A stretch of DNA of 64,000 nucleotides, taken from positions 215,055,290 through 215,119,289 of the forward strand of contig CM060990.1 of NCBI GenBank assembly GCA_030765065.1, written 5' to 3'. This document shows, in pieces, positions 12,901-24,960 of this stretch. The stretch comes from Deroplatys truncata. Its lineage: Eukaryota > Arthropoda > Insecta > Mantodea > Mantidae. The position numbers and the translations under genes are program-made. The notes under the pieces are model-generated. The model saw nothing but the letters and a program-made list of their open reading frames with translations. It made no database searches and had not been told where the DNA came from. How positions within the stretch are numbered: position 1 is the stretch's first letter; every line of letters starts with the position of its first letter.

Positions 12901-13622
12901 TTCTGGATGTTAATGCAGGCTTTTCTTGCTTCAACAGAGGGAGGTAGGGGTATGTAGCTACTTCCTCGCAACGGGTTGTACTTGTTAATACGAAGGCGTA
13001 CCCCTTCCACAGTAAGCAAGGCCCAGCTGCTACCCTTAAGCTGAGACTCATCCATTTCAGTCACCAATTTCTTGAATTTCACTTCCAGCATAGAGTCCAG
13101 ATCAGTTTCTAGGAAAACAGCTTGATTTCTGGTTTTAAATGTCTTGTCACAGGTTTCACCAATACTGTTAACAAATCGACACTCAGCCAGCAGATTAATT
13201 TTCAAACTCTTGTGAATACCAAGCTCTTTATACACAGCCTGGATTATCCGCTGTTTTGCTTCATGCAGGTACATATTCAGGTCCTTAGTCGATTCACATC
13301 GTATAAAATACGATTTCAAGCGTCCATGGAATGAAGTTTCATATTCTTTCATGTCACACTCCTCCATTGCAGATAACAACTCTTGCTTTGACGGTTCTAA
13401 TCTACGTTTCTTCTCAGGTCTGTTTATTTCACACGCATCTTCGTGTCGACGACCCTTATAACTGTCTTTGAAGGCTACGTTACAATATTTACACTTGAAG
13501 AGTTTTTTACAACGTAGCTCATGTCGTCTTTTATCATATCCACGGAGGAACTTCTTACAGCATTTACCACAAGAATATCCAGTAGCGCTTGGAATAATAT
13601 CCTTATACGCTGAGTTATTCAT
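9986..13622 (-). pseudogene. Protein-primed family B DNA polymerase fossil, copy 1
   Basis: Polymerase gene of the DNA_pol_B_2 type carried by Polintons, adintoviruses and linear plasmids; such enzymes copy linear DNA from a terminal protein primer. Visible parts in order: two N-terminal Cys/His fingers (residues about 18-65), another finger near 365-395, exonuclease motif YADFES (about 425), an RDHDHISGEYRG box typical of this polymerase group (about 540), FMHNLSGYD (about 570, Exo II), motif A GDANNQYG (about 815), motif B NNAMFGKTMEN (about 963), and motif C YMDTDS near the C-terminal end. Total size of about 1,200 residues fits the family. The gene looks broken, about once, and both copies share the damage, so it predates the duplication. 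Upstream lie two TATA-bearing modules. Confidence 0.85.
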
Positions 13623-13729
13623 CTTTATTCTTGATGTAATAACGTATTAATCACTGATCAATGAAATGTAGACCTTTTCACCTTGATACCACTTTAGAAA
13701 GCTGATTATTCTTGGAGAGAACACGATGT

Positions 13730-14100
13730 TAACACCTCAGAAATGATCAACAGAATGAATTTCAATGCCCTAGATCACCGTATTTATAGAGGAAGCACGA
13801 ACCTTTATGCCTCAATTATATATCGTATTAACCCTTCTTCAAGGAAATGTACTCTTATTCACATTGATAACACTTTAGATTATTTTCTGAGAGAACAGCG
13901 ATGTTAACACCTCAGAGATGATCAACAGAATGAATTTCAATACTCAAGTTCGCTCTATTTATAGAGAAAGCACGAACCTTTTAATCAATTATATCCTGAT
14001 TATTAATACTAAAAACGGTGAAGAAGCGTGTAAGCTCTTATATATTTCAATTCGTGTTACACTGATGTTCGAGCGTCTCCGTATAGCTTCGTATGTTTAG
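13730..14100 (-). promoter_or_regulatory. Duplicated TATA-bearing module upstream of polymerase, copy 1
   Basis: Two direct copies, 175 bp apart, of a segment with TATAAATA (minus strand at 13781-13788 and 13956-13963), followed downstream by TTGAAATTCATTCTGTTGAT and TGAGGTGTTAACATCG. The nearer TATA is about 160 bp upstream of the polymerase start. The arrangement looks like a promoter duplicated in tandem, with the second copy available as an alternative start. Promoter function is inferred from position and motif only. Confidence 0.5.
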
Positions 14101-14234
14101 AGAGAAAGTGTAAAGTATTGTGAAGATGTTATGTATTGTTCGGCTATAATCGTACAGATTCGGAGAGCTTGACTGGTGAAGGTGATGAACGATCCGTCAA
14201 CCGAGCAGGAGGCAAGCAGTCCCTTCGCGCAACG

Positions 14235-14989
14235 AAACCTAGATGCAAAAGAAAGAAAATCGTGTTAGATGAGAAACCACCCAGACATTCGCCTGCAGAC
14301 CATGGAAAACCATGAAAAAATATGTCAGAGTGAGCGTCCAACGGAACTCGAACCAGGGACTCTAAAAAGCACACGTGAAAGGTACAGATTATATAGAATG
14401 AAAGGAAATCGCTGACGATGAGAAACCACTCCAGCATTCGCCTGCAGACCAGGGAAAACCTAAAAAATATGATGTCAGAGTGATCGACCAACAGGGAAAT
14501 CAAACAAAAGACCTTAGAAACATATAGGTTAAGATGTAAATCAAAATAAAAAGGTAATAAAATCGTGCTAGATGAGAAACCACCCAGACATTCGCCTACA
14601 GACCAGGCAAAACCATGAAAAAATATGTCAGAGTAAACAACCAACGACAATCGAACGAGGGAAACCATCAGATTACTCTAGAAGCAAAAAAAAAGTTGCA
14701 AAAGAAAGAAAATCGTGTTAGATGAGAAACCACCCAGACATTCGCCTGCAGACCATGGAAAACCATGAAAAAATATGTCAGAGTGAGCGTCCAACGGAAC
14801 TCGAACCAGGGACTCTAAAAAGCACACGTGAAAGGTACAGATTATATAGAATGAAAGGAAATCGCTGACGATGAGAAACCACTCCAGCATTCGCCTGCAG
14901 ACCAGGGAAAACCCTAAAAAATATGATGTCAGAGTGATCAACCAACAGGGAAATCAAACAAAAGACCTTAGAAACATATAGTTTAAGAT
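14235..14989 (-). repeat. Inner higher-order repeat array, left arm
   Basis: Mirror of the larger array at 17533-18525. Three monomer types of about 150 bp follow one another. Each has the core (minus strand) CTCTGACAT...CATGGTTTTCC.TGGTCTGCAGGCGAATG..TGG.TGGTTTCTCATC and a variable half. The C-type monomer contains CCTGGTTCGAGTTCC, which fits a tRNA B box, so the monomers look SINE-derived. The array stops at the inner edge of the arm. Confidence 0.82.
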
Positions 14990-16497
14990 AGATCAAAGAA
15001 CCTTATCAGATGGCGGCAAATCCTTTGAGGGCCAGAGTCGCTATTATATTTCTACTGTCTGGTGGGGGAAGAGGGGAAGTGAGGGGAAATACATACGTTT
15101 ATAGAGATCTACATTTGATATTCTTTATCAAAATATTTGTATTATTATCGATTATATCCTTGGGTTGTAGCTCGTTATTGATTGTCGTTCCAAGTAGGGT
15201 TGGAGGACTAGGATTGAATCCCGTGACATGAATACAAATTTCATCCCCCGAATAAAATAAAATGGTGAACGTGCGATATTACATTTATATCAGTAACTAA
15301 TTTCTTTGTTATGTATATTTGGACATCTGTCATCCTGACGAATATTATATCTCTTAGATGAATGTATATTTAAATGGTATAGTGAGCGTAAAAAACTAGA
15401 TTACGTAAGACGCTGGCGCGAGCTGCGGTGGTATAGCATGCTGCTACGAATAGGACCGGACCTTACGGCATGCAGGACCGTACTGAGGGCTGGACTCTCA
15501 GCGAGTCGTGATGCCGGTCTTTCTCCCTTCAGGTGCCACCCCTCAGCCGCCTTTCGCAAGGCTTCTCCTCCCCGCCAGGTGCTCGCCTCCGCCCGAGGCC
15601 TACATGAAAGGCAAGCTACTAAAAGATGACTGCGGCCATGTTAGCTTCCCGACACGTGAAGGCAGGCGTTATATTTGATAATGTTCGCTCTGGTTTTAAA
15701 AGAAATTTAAAAATAGATTGCAAGATATCTTTAACAAAGGAAGTCTTAAAAATGAAAATAAACAAACTTTATACTAAATACAAATCGGTCTTGATTATAA
15801 TTATACACAGTCAGAAGCAGATCGTTGTTTTTCGTCTAAAAATAGAATACATTTATTAAAACATTTCTATTCTACAAGCTACACATCTGAGTAAATCTGA
15901 AATCTAATTGCTCGTAATTACGGGCAAATGTAGCGGTTTTAAAAATAAACGAACATTAAAACGTATAAAAATGCGTATTGTACACTGATTTTTTGACGAA
16001 TGATGGACATGAGAGAAATTATTGAAAAAATCACTAAATAATAGAGTATATACATGAATTTAATTAAATAAGGGTGGAAAAACTTCTACAATTTTTGATA
16101 TGCTAGCAATTCTCGTAATCGAGTATTTAAATAATGACAAAGATACAATCGAATGCTTAAGTACAGAATCTATACAGTATACGTTTAATTGAAACGTAAT
16201 CATTAATATTCTTCATGTAGAATTATATTAATTATCAGGAAAACATTTGTTGTGGAAAGCTTAAAACATAGCTATCCCATTTTAAAGCATAATAGCCTTC
16301 CTAATGTATAAATGTCCAAGAAGCTGTACAGGCGACAGCCTGTCGAGAGAGGTATTTCCGAGACTCCGCCAGTCAGGTAAACATTCTTCAAAGGGTGTAC
16401 AAACTATTTTAGCAATGGTGTCCAACTGAATAATTCCTCGAATTTTCTCGAAGATTTCCTGTGAATGAAAAAAAAGCTTTTAAACAAATATGGCTCG

Positions 16498-16504
16498 ATC
16501 TCTC

Positions 16505-16541
<37 letters not shown>

Positions 16542-16542
16542 G
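16498..16542. repeat. (TC)n microsatellite
   Basis: About 45 bp of TC dinucleotide with one CCC interruption. Confidence 0.95.
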
Positions 16543-16760
16543 CTGGAATAATCAAACAATATCTCTCGAATGGAGAGTCGTTTAAAAACGATTTCGTCCT
16601 ATGTTTACTAAGAGAATAAGCCAATCTTTTTGTAAAATAATACTTGGCGATAATTGTAATAGTCACGAATGCTTACTGAGACAATCTATACACCACGCGT
16701 GAGAATAGGTACAAGGGAATGGAAGAAACCGAGTCATTTGTCAGATGTTTAAAACAACAG

Positions 16761-17085
16761 TGTTATATAGTTCAGCGGTTTCGTTTCCCGCTCTCGTACT
16801 GAGGGTCCGGCTTTCGAATCCAGGCTCTGGCGGTCCTATCCACACCTTCACCACCGACTTGCTCGTGCGAAGTGTCACCAAGGCCTAACGTGGTTCGGTG
16901 TCCATGGTAAAAGCTGTAGGTCCTCTCGTTCCACCGCCATCCTCATCATCACCCTCCCTCGGACGCAACGCTGGGTGCCTCCACCTCAGAAATGGGTTCA
17001 ATCATAGCTTAGTAGAATGAGATATCCCCTAAAGGTCATAGGCCATAATATTGGGAGCGTTATAAACGACTACAACAATCTTATA
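16761..17085 (+). mobile_element. tRNA-headed SINE
   Basis: The head contains an A-box-like TAGTTCAGCGGTTT (near 16768) and, about 45 bp on, CTTTCGAATCC (16811-16821), a good fit to the tRNA B box GGTTCGANTCC. The body of about 230 bp, with GACGCAACGCTGGGTGCCTCC and CCACCTCAGAAATGGGTTC, ends with GGGAGCGTTATAAACGACTAC, a tail of the kind seen in arthropod SINEs. Possible short duplication TTATATA on both sides, too AT-rich to be decisive. Pol III transcription would start at the head. Confidence 0.72.
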
Positions 17086-17532
17086 TATAGGAAATGGCCA
17101 ATGCCACAGAAAAAAGACGTTATTTCAAATGAATTGTGTTTTTAAAAACGTTCTATACCATTGTGTACTACGTTATACGAAATTTATATATAAAATATGT
17201 GGTATTTTAATCAAAATGTGAAACTTGGTGATAAATTGGAAACGGCCCCTCCCTTTAAACGTCCTTCAGTTTCCTTTTTCACCAAAAAGATTCACACACG
17301 AAAAGAATAACTGGTTCGAAGGCCAGACTACACATGCTCTCCCACGGGAGCAGAGCATCATTTGGAAATATTCCATTTGCTTTTATTGGTAGGTAATTAA
17401 TTTAAAAAATGCAGAGAACCGCTCATCGACGGCATTTGTATTAGTTTCGTTACACAGACTTTTAAATTTATCATACGTATTCCCGGATCGTGAAGGATCG
17501 AATTTGGTTTTATTAACGAGGTGTCCCTTTGA

Positions 17533-18525
17533 TTTTTTTCATGGTTTCCCCTGGTCTGCAGGCGAATGCCTGAGTGGGTTCTCATCTAACACGATTTTCT
17601 TTCTTTTGCAACTTTTTTTTTGCTTCTAGAGTAATCTGATGGTATCCCTCGTTCGATTGTCGTTGGTTGTTTACTCTGACATATTTTTCATGGTTTTGCC
17701 TGGTCTGTAGGCGAATGTTTGGGTGGTTTCTCATCTAGCACGATTTTATTACCTTTTTATTTTGATTTACATCTTAAACTATATGTTTCTAAGGTCTTTT
17801 GTTTGATTTCCCTGTTGGTTGATCACTCTGACATCATATTTTTTAGGGTTTTCCCTGGTCTGCAGGCGAATGCTGGAGTGGTTTCTCATCGTCAGCGATT
17901 TCCTTTCATTCTATATAATCTGTACCTTTCACGTGTGCTTTTTAGAGTCCCTGGTTCGAGTTCCGTTGGACGCTCACTCTGACATATTTTTTCATGGTTT
18001 TCCATGGTCTGCAGGCGAATGTCTGGGTGGTTTCTCATCTAACACGATTTTCTTTCTTTTGCAACTTTTTTTTTGCTTCTAGAGTAATCTGATGGTTTCC
18101 CTCGTTCGATTGTCGTTGGTTGTTTACTCTGACATATTTTTTCATGGTTTTGCCTGGTCTGTAGGCGAATGTCTGGGTGGTTTCTCATCTAGCACGATTT
18201 TATTACCTTTTTATTTTGATTTACATCTTAACCTATATGTTTCTAAGGTCTTTTGTTTGATTTCCCTGTTGGTCGATCACTCTGACATCATATTTTTTAG
18301 GTTTTCCCTGGTCTGCAGGCGAATGCTGGAGTGGTTTCTCATCGTCAGCGATTTCCTTTCATTCTATATAATCTGTACCTTTCACGTGTGCTTTTTAGAG
18401 TCCCTGGTTCGAGTTCCGTTGGACGCTCACTCTGACATATTTTTTCATGGTTTTCCATGGTCTGCAGGCGAATGTCTGGGTGGTTTCTCATCTAACACGA
18501 TTTTCTTTCTTTTGCATCTAGGTTT
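17533..18525 (+). repeat. Inner higher-order repeat array, right arm and beyond
   Basis: Monomers in the order a-b-c-a-b-c-a. The c-type core GGTTTTCCCTGGTCTGCAGG recurs at about 17847 and 18299, a period of about 453 bp, and the a-type recurs at the same step. Monomers are about 150 bp. The array runs some 240 bp further toward the centre than the mirrored arm (which starts at 17771), so the palindrome edge falls inside the array. The B-box-like CCTGGTTCGAGTTCC in type c suggests descent from a SINE. Confidence 0.85.
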
Positions 18526-18659
18526 CGTTGCGCGAAGGGACTGCTTGCCTCCTGCTCGGTTGACGGATCGTTCATCACCTTCACCAGTCAAGCTCTCCGA
18601 ATCTGTACGATTATAGCCGAACAATACATAACATCTTCACAATACTTTACACTTTCTCT

Positions 18660-19030
18660 CTAAACATACGAAGCTATACGGAGACGCTCGAACATCAGTG
18701 TAACACGAATTGAAATATATAAGAGCTTACACGCTTCATCACCGTTTTTAGTATTAATAATCAGGATATAATTGATTAAAAGGTTCGTGCTTTCTCTATA
18801 AATAGAGCGAACTTGAGTATTGAAATTCATTCTGTTGATCATCTCTGAGGTGTTAACATCGCTGTTCTCTCAGAAAATAATCTAAAGTGTTATCAATGTG
18901 AATAAGAGTACATTTCCTTGAAGAAGGGTTAATACGATATATAATTGAGGCATAAAGGTTCGTGCTTCCTCTATAAATACGGTGATCTAGGGCATTGAAA
19001 TTCATTCTGTTGATCATTTCTGAGGTGTTA
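18660..19030 (+). promoter_or_regulatory. Duplicated TATA-bearing module upstream of polymerase, copy 2
   Basis: TATAAATA at 18797-18804 and again at 18972-18979, each followed by ATTGAAATTCATTCTGTTGAT and then GAGGTGTTAACATCG. The polymerase start is at 19138. Mirror of the left-arm modules. Confidence 0.5.
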
Positions 19031-19137
19031 ACATCGTGTTCTCTCCAAGAATAATCAGCTTTCTAAAGTGGTATCAAGGTGAAAAGGTCTACATTTCATT
19101 GATCAGTGATTAATACGTTATTACATCAAGAATAAAG

Positions 19138-22100
19138 ATGAATAACTCAGCGTATAAGGATATTATTCCAAGCGCTACTGGATATTCTTGTGGTAAATGC
19201 TGTAAGAAGTTCCTCCGTGGATATGATAAAAGACGACATGAGCTACGTTGTAAAAAACTCTTCAAGTGTAAATATTGTAACGTAGCCTTCAAAGACAGTT
19301 ATAAGGGTCGTCGACACGAAGATGCGTGTGAAATAAACAGACCTGAGAAGAAACGTAGATTAGAACCGTCAAAGCAAGAGTTGTTATCTGCAATGGAGGA
19401 GTGTGACATGAAAGAATATGAAACTTCATTCCATGGACGCTTGAAATCGTATTTTATACGATGTGAATCGACTAAGGACCTGAATATGTACCTGCATGAA
19501 GCAAAACAGCGGATAATCCAGGCTGTGTATAAAGAGCTTGGTATTCACAAGAGTTTGAAAATTAATCTGCTGGCTGAGTGTCGATTTGTTAACAGTATTG
19601 GTGAAACCTGTGACAAGACATTTAAAACCAGAAATCAAGCTGTTTTCCTAGAAACTGATCTGGACTCTATGCTGGAAGTGAAATTCAAGAAATTGGTGAC
19701 TGAAATGGATGAGTCTCAGCTTAAGGGTAGCAGCTGGGCCTTGCTTACTGTGGAAGGGGTACGCCTTCGTATTAACAAGTACAACCCGTTGCGAGGAAGT
19801 AGCTACATACCCCTACCTCCCTCTGTTGAAGCAAGAAAAGCCTGCATTAACATCCAGAACTTAACTGATGAGCTATGTTTCATGTACTCTGTATTGGCCA
19901 AATTCGTGAGCACCAAGCCTCAACGCGTCAACAAATATAAGAAACTTCAAGATAAGTACGACTTCAGCTGTGTTTCTTACCCTACTCCACTTTCTCAAAT
20001 ACCTAAATTTGAGAAGCTTAACAAGATGTCTATTAACGTTTTCGGGTTGGATGAGAAGCATGAAGTGTATCCGATAAAGGTTGTTGACATTGAACTACCT
20101 GAACATCGCGACCTCCTACTATTGAATGACAGTAGTGGAAAACATCACTACGTGTATATAAAGAATTTTGAGAAGCTCGTTCGACGCCAGAAAACTAAGC
20201 ATGACGGAGTGATATATACCTGCAAGCGCTGCTTTACACATTTTGATAATCGATATGGACTAAGTGGACAGGAAAAACTGCAGGAACATACATCAATCTG
20301 TAACCAACATGGTGTTGCGAGGGTAGTTATGCCTACAAAGGAGAAAGCAATTGTACGGTTTAAAAATGTTGAGAGGATGCTGAAAGTACCTTATGTCATC
20401 TATGCTGATTTTGAGAGTATTCTCACTCCATGCCATACGTGTATACCCAATCCTGAAACTTCCTATACAATCCCTTATCAAGAGCACACACCAATGAGCT
20501 TCTGTGTTTACGTGAAGCCTACATCTTGTGTTGAACATCTCGAAACTGGTCTTCCTAAGCAACCCTATGTGTATCGTGGTGCTGATGCTGCTCAGAAGTT
20601 TATGCTGTACCTGACATCTCTTGCAAAAATGATTGAGGACATATACAAATCTGCTAAGCCTCTGAAACTTACGGATCAAGAGCAGTTGGATTTTGAGTCT
20701 TCTTCAGCATGCTACTTGTGTGGAAAACCCTTTACAGAAGAGAACTATAAAGTACGCGACCATGATCACATCAGCGGTGAATATCGTGGAAGTCTTCATA
20801 ATGAATGTAATTTAGCCTGTAAAACACCTAAATATGTACCAGTCTTCATGCATAACCTTAGCGGATATGACTCTCATTTCATTGTTAAGGAGCTGGGTTG
20901 CACAAGTGAACGTGTGGAGGTAATTCCTAACTCCGAAGAAAGCTATATCTCATTCACCAAGTATGTAGGAGATATAAAGCTTCGATTTGTGGATAGCTTC
21001 CGATTCCTCAGTACAAGCTTGGATAAGTTGGTAAAAAATCTAACCTCGTATCCTGAAACGCTAAAGTACTTTGGAGAAGACAAATTGAAGTTGATGACCC
21101 GTAAGGGTGTATTTCCATATGATTTTGTTACATCATGGGATGCCCTGAACGAAACCTGCTTACCTCCTAAGGACTCCTTCTACAATAGATTAAATGAAGA
21201 AGAAATTAGTGATGCTGACTACGATCATGCTAAAAATGTATGGGAGCTGTTTAATGTGAGAAACCTGGGAGAGTACAGCGATCTCTACTTAACTTCGGAT
21301 GTACTTCTCCTAGCTGATGTCTTTGAGACGTTCAGAGAGCAAACCCTCAAAACACACAAAGTTGATCCTGCACATTATTTTACCTCTCCAGGTCTTACAT
21401 GGGACGCTATGTTACTGTACACTGGAATTAAGCTGGAACTGTTACAGGATTATGATCAATTACTCATGGTGGAATCTGGTATAAGAGGAGGTTTATGTCA
21501 AGTTTCCCATCGGTATGCAGAGGCTAATAACACATATATGGAGAAGTTTGATCCGTCGAGACCAACCCAATTTATCACATATGGCGACGCTAATAACCAA
21601 TATGGGTGGGCAATGTGTCGCGCTCTCCCTTATGGTGGATTTCAGTGGGTGTCGCCTGAAGAAATCAGCTTAGAAACGCTACAAGAAGATGATCCTTACG
21701 GCTACATATTAGAAGTCGACATCGAGTATCCTGCAGAACTTCACGATCTACACAACGATCTACCTTTCCTGCCAGAGTGTATGAAACCACTGGAATCATC
21801 TACAAAGAAACTGATACCTCATCTTGGACCTCGAAAGAAGTATGTAGTACATTACATGGCTTTGAAGCAAGCTCTTAGTCATGGGCTACGGTTAACAAAA
21901 ATCCATCGTGTGCTACAATTCCGACAGTCTCGATGGTTAAAACCGTATGTGGAATTTAACAACAGGTTACGACAACAAGCTGCAAATGATTTCGAGAAGG
22001 ATCTCTACAAGCTCTTTAACAACGCTATGTTTGGAAAAACTATGGAGAACCTGCGTAACCGTATGGATATACGACTGGTGACCAATGAAAAAACTCTAGA

Positions 22101-22774
22101 GAAGCTGATCGCCAAGCCTACGTTTATCGACAGGACGATATATGCTGATAATCTAGCTGCTGTACATATGGCCTCTCGTCAGATTGTATTCAACAAGCCT
22201 ATATACATTGGTATGAGTGTGTTGGACATCTCCAAGACATTACGACGTTTTGTTGCCTTATTATGGAGCTGAAAACCTGAAGCTTATGTATATGGACACT
22301 GATTCGTTCATTCATCGTGTTACAACTGAAGATGTGTACCAGGACAAGCTACGTTTTCTTGAGCATCTCGATACAGCTGATTACCCTGTCAACCATATAT
22401 GTTACTCTACCCAGAACAAGAAGGTATTGGGAAAATTTAAAGATGAGGCTAATAGCAAAATCATCCTACGCTTTGTTGGACTACGTCCTAAGATGTATGC
22501 CTTAGATATTCAAGGGTCAATGATAAAAAAGATTAAAGGTATAAAACGTAGCGCCATTAAGCACCATATTTCGTTTGACAGCTATACAGACTGTCTTAAA
22601 ACCTGTGAAATCATCAGAACACCTATGAATCTGATCCTATCACGAAAGCATGCTCTTGCTACAGTGCAAGTGAATAAAATTGCATTGACTCCGTTTGATG
22701 ATAAAAGAATTATTGCTGAGGATGGGATAACGACATATGCATATGGACATTACGCCATTACAAACAGTGCTTAA
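19138..22774 (+). pseudogene. Protein-primed family B DNA polymerase fossil, copy 2
   Basis: Second copy of the polymerase described at 9986-13622, with the same zinc fingers, exonuclease, RDHDH box and polymerase motifs A, B and C. The start MNNSAYKD is chosen because it is the first ATG after the TATA modules and the frame is open from there; an upstream in-frame start was not seen. The copy carries the same damage (about one break) as its mirror twin. No terminal protein, integrase or capsid gene accompanies it. After the gene, 22775-23220 holds no other frame of note. Confidence 0.85.
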
Positions 22775-23224
22775 AAGAATGTAAGTTAAAGATAAAGAGT
22801 TTCTCGTGAGTCTACAATCTTAAAAGAAGGTTATCTGTGTGCTGTATATGCAGATAGCTGACGCCTGATGAAGAAAGAAGAAGATGGAAGGGAAGGTGGT
22901 AACCCTGCCATTAGGAGTAATCCTAGTGCTAGTCTCAAGCCTAGATAAAAGGGGAGAGACATCTACAAGGAACTAAAATAAAGGTATGTTGGCGTAAACT
23001 TTTCAATTAAAACTCTCGAATAATAAAACCTGAATAAAACATTGCAATTTCCCTAAAAGAAAGTTGAGGTTATCTTTGGTTAGCCAGATTAGGTTAGTCG
23101 ATGCCTGACTAGAAAGGATGATGAGAGGAACGTTTAGGATTGGCCGGGTTAATCTAGGCTAGGTTCTCGTACTTATTGTCTAAGTTATGAAGGATGAATT
23201 AGTTTAGATCGCCTTAGCAATGAA

Positions 23225-23426
23225 TTGGTTACGTGTTGTTCTTACGTTTTGTTACTTGGTTACATAGTTGCTACGTGTTGTTACGTCGTGTAACGTTTCT
23301 GGTTACGAGATGTCACGTGATGTTGCGTGGTTACGTGCTTATGTTGCTTAGTATGACGTCTTGTCGTACCGTTATGTTACGTCTTGTTACGTGGTTACGT
23401 TTGTTGGTTACGTCTGTTAGGAATGA
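23225..23426. repeat. ACGTAAC-rich minisatellite, right arm
   Basis: Mirror of 9335-9535; GTTACGT words at 10-20-bp spacing. Confidence 0.7.
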
Positions 23427-23619
23427 ATAGACAATGAGAAGATGTAGAACATACAAGGTGAGCATAGGTTAGGACGTATACTTCACTGTAAACCGATATT
23501 CAGTTTGTCCCTCGCCGCCTCGCGCCCTAGTTTAACATATATAAAGTTTGTAAGGTTTAGAAAAAGTATATAAAAGTGTTGTAACGTTGGATGAGAAATG
23601 TTTTATAATTTAATTACTC

Positions 23620-24960
23620 TCTATATTACCGTATAAACCTACATTCCTCCTCCTTCAACCCCTGCTTATCCTTGTATCTCTACCGTTTTCCATATTTCTC
23701 CCCTATAAACGTATACTCTGCTCCTCGACACGTCTAGACTAGGACCTCTCCTCATATTCCCCTACCTCTCTCATATAAGACGCATTTTCCTCCTTGAAGA
23801 CTCTCTCAACCTAGCATCTACCTTCGTTTTCCCTATCTTTTCCCATATAAACGTATACTCTGTCATTCAGACCTTCCTGTCTAGCCTAGCACTTCTCCTC
23901 GGTTCACTATCTCGCTCATATAAAACACCATATTCTACCCTTCAAGTCCTGTTTAGTATAACATCTTTCCTTGTATTCCCTATCTCTCTCGTATAAAGCG
24001 TATCCCTCCCTCCTTTAGCATCTGACTAGCCTAGCATCAGCCCTCGTATTCCCTATCTCTCCCCTATAAACGCATTTTCCTCCTTGAACTGTCGCATATA
24101 CCCTCGTTTTCCTCGTCTCTTCATATAAAAAGTCATACTCTACCCTTCAAACCCTGAATAGTCTAGTACCTCTCCACGTATCCCCTATCTCTCCTGTAAA
24201 TATGTTCATATTCCCCCTGCTTCAGCACCTGTCTATCCTAGCCTCTGTTCACGTTTTCCATATATTCCTCATATAAACGTATACCATACTCCTTAACCTC
24301 TGTCTGCACTAGCACCTCCCCTCGCATGCCCTATCTCTGTCGTATAAAGCATATCTCTCCCTCCTTCAGTCCCTGCCTTACCTCAGAACTCTCCTCGTTT
24401 TCCCTATCTCTCCCATATAAACGCATTGTTTCCTCCTTGAAGGTTCTCTCAACCTAGCATATACCCTCGTTTTCCTCGTCTCTTCATATAAAAAGTCATA
24501 CTCTACCCTTCAAACCCTGAATAGTCTAGTACCTCTCCACGTATCCCCTATCTCTCCTGTAAATATGTTCATATTAAAATTCTAATCAAATTTGGACTAA
24601 TAATTAAAAACATTATGGACAATACAAACATTAATACTAAAAAAATAAACCGATTTAGTGATAAATCTTCAGCATCTGTCTATCCTAGCCTCTGTTCACG
24701 TTTTCCCTATCTTTCCCATATAAATGCATATTCCATATCTCAACCTCTATCTAGTCCAACACTTCTCCTCGTATTCCACGAATCTCTCATATAAAGCACA
24801 TCCTCATTCCTTCAACCTCTATCTAGCCTAGCATCGATCCTCGTAGTCCCTATCTTCGCCATATAAACGCATTTTCCTCCGTGAACCTCCGCATATACCC
24901 CCGTTTTCCCTATCCTTTCCCATATAAACGCAAAAAAGTGGCCCAGGTCTGTCCTATATA
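23620..24960 (+). repeat. Outer subterminal repeat array, right arm
   Basis: Mirror of 7800-9140. Units contain CCCTATCTCTCCCATATAAACG and a CTTCAACCTCTGTCTAGCCTAGCA-like word, spaced about 60-90 bp; the doubled 115-bp segment lies near 24100 and 24460. Confidence 0.8.

Larger units (their letters stand above)
7791..14989 (-). mobile_element. Left arm of giant palindrome: polymerase-B element fossil, copy 1
   Basis: This 7,199-bp block is the reverse complement of 17771-24969. Every paired landmark I checked sums to 32760 (for example 13622 with 19138, 9986 with 22774, 14941 with 17819), so there is no net length change between the arms. The similarity begins sharply at TGAGTAGGATATATAGG (7791) and stops after GTTTAAGAT (14989). 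Order from outside to centre: outer repeat array, ACGTAAC-rich patch, family B DNA polymerase fossil, duplicated TATA modules, inner repeat array. The polymerase points to a Polinton/adintovirus-like or related protein-primed element. No integrase, capsid, ATPase or protease was seen, so it is broken or reduced. No target duplication flanks the outer ends. High arm identity means a recent duplication, ongoing gene conversion, or an assembly artefact. Confidence 0.8.
14990..17770. other. Spacer at the centre of the palindrome
   Basis: 2,781 bp that are not mirrored. Contents: AT-rich unique DNA, a GC-rich island of about 230 bp (15410-15640) of unknown nature, a TC microsatellite, one SINE (16761-17085), and at 17533-17770 about one and a half extra units of the inner array outside the mirrored part. 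No gene recognised. A spacer carrying unrelated host-like repeats argues against the palindrome being a single element with long terminal inverted repeats. Confidence 0.7.
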
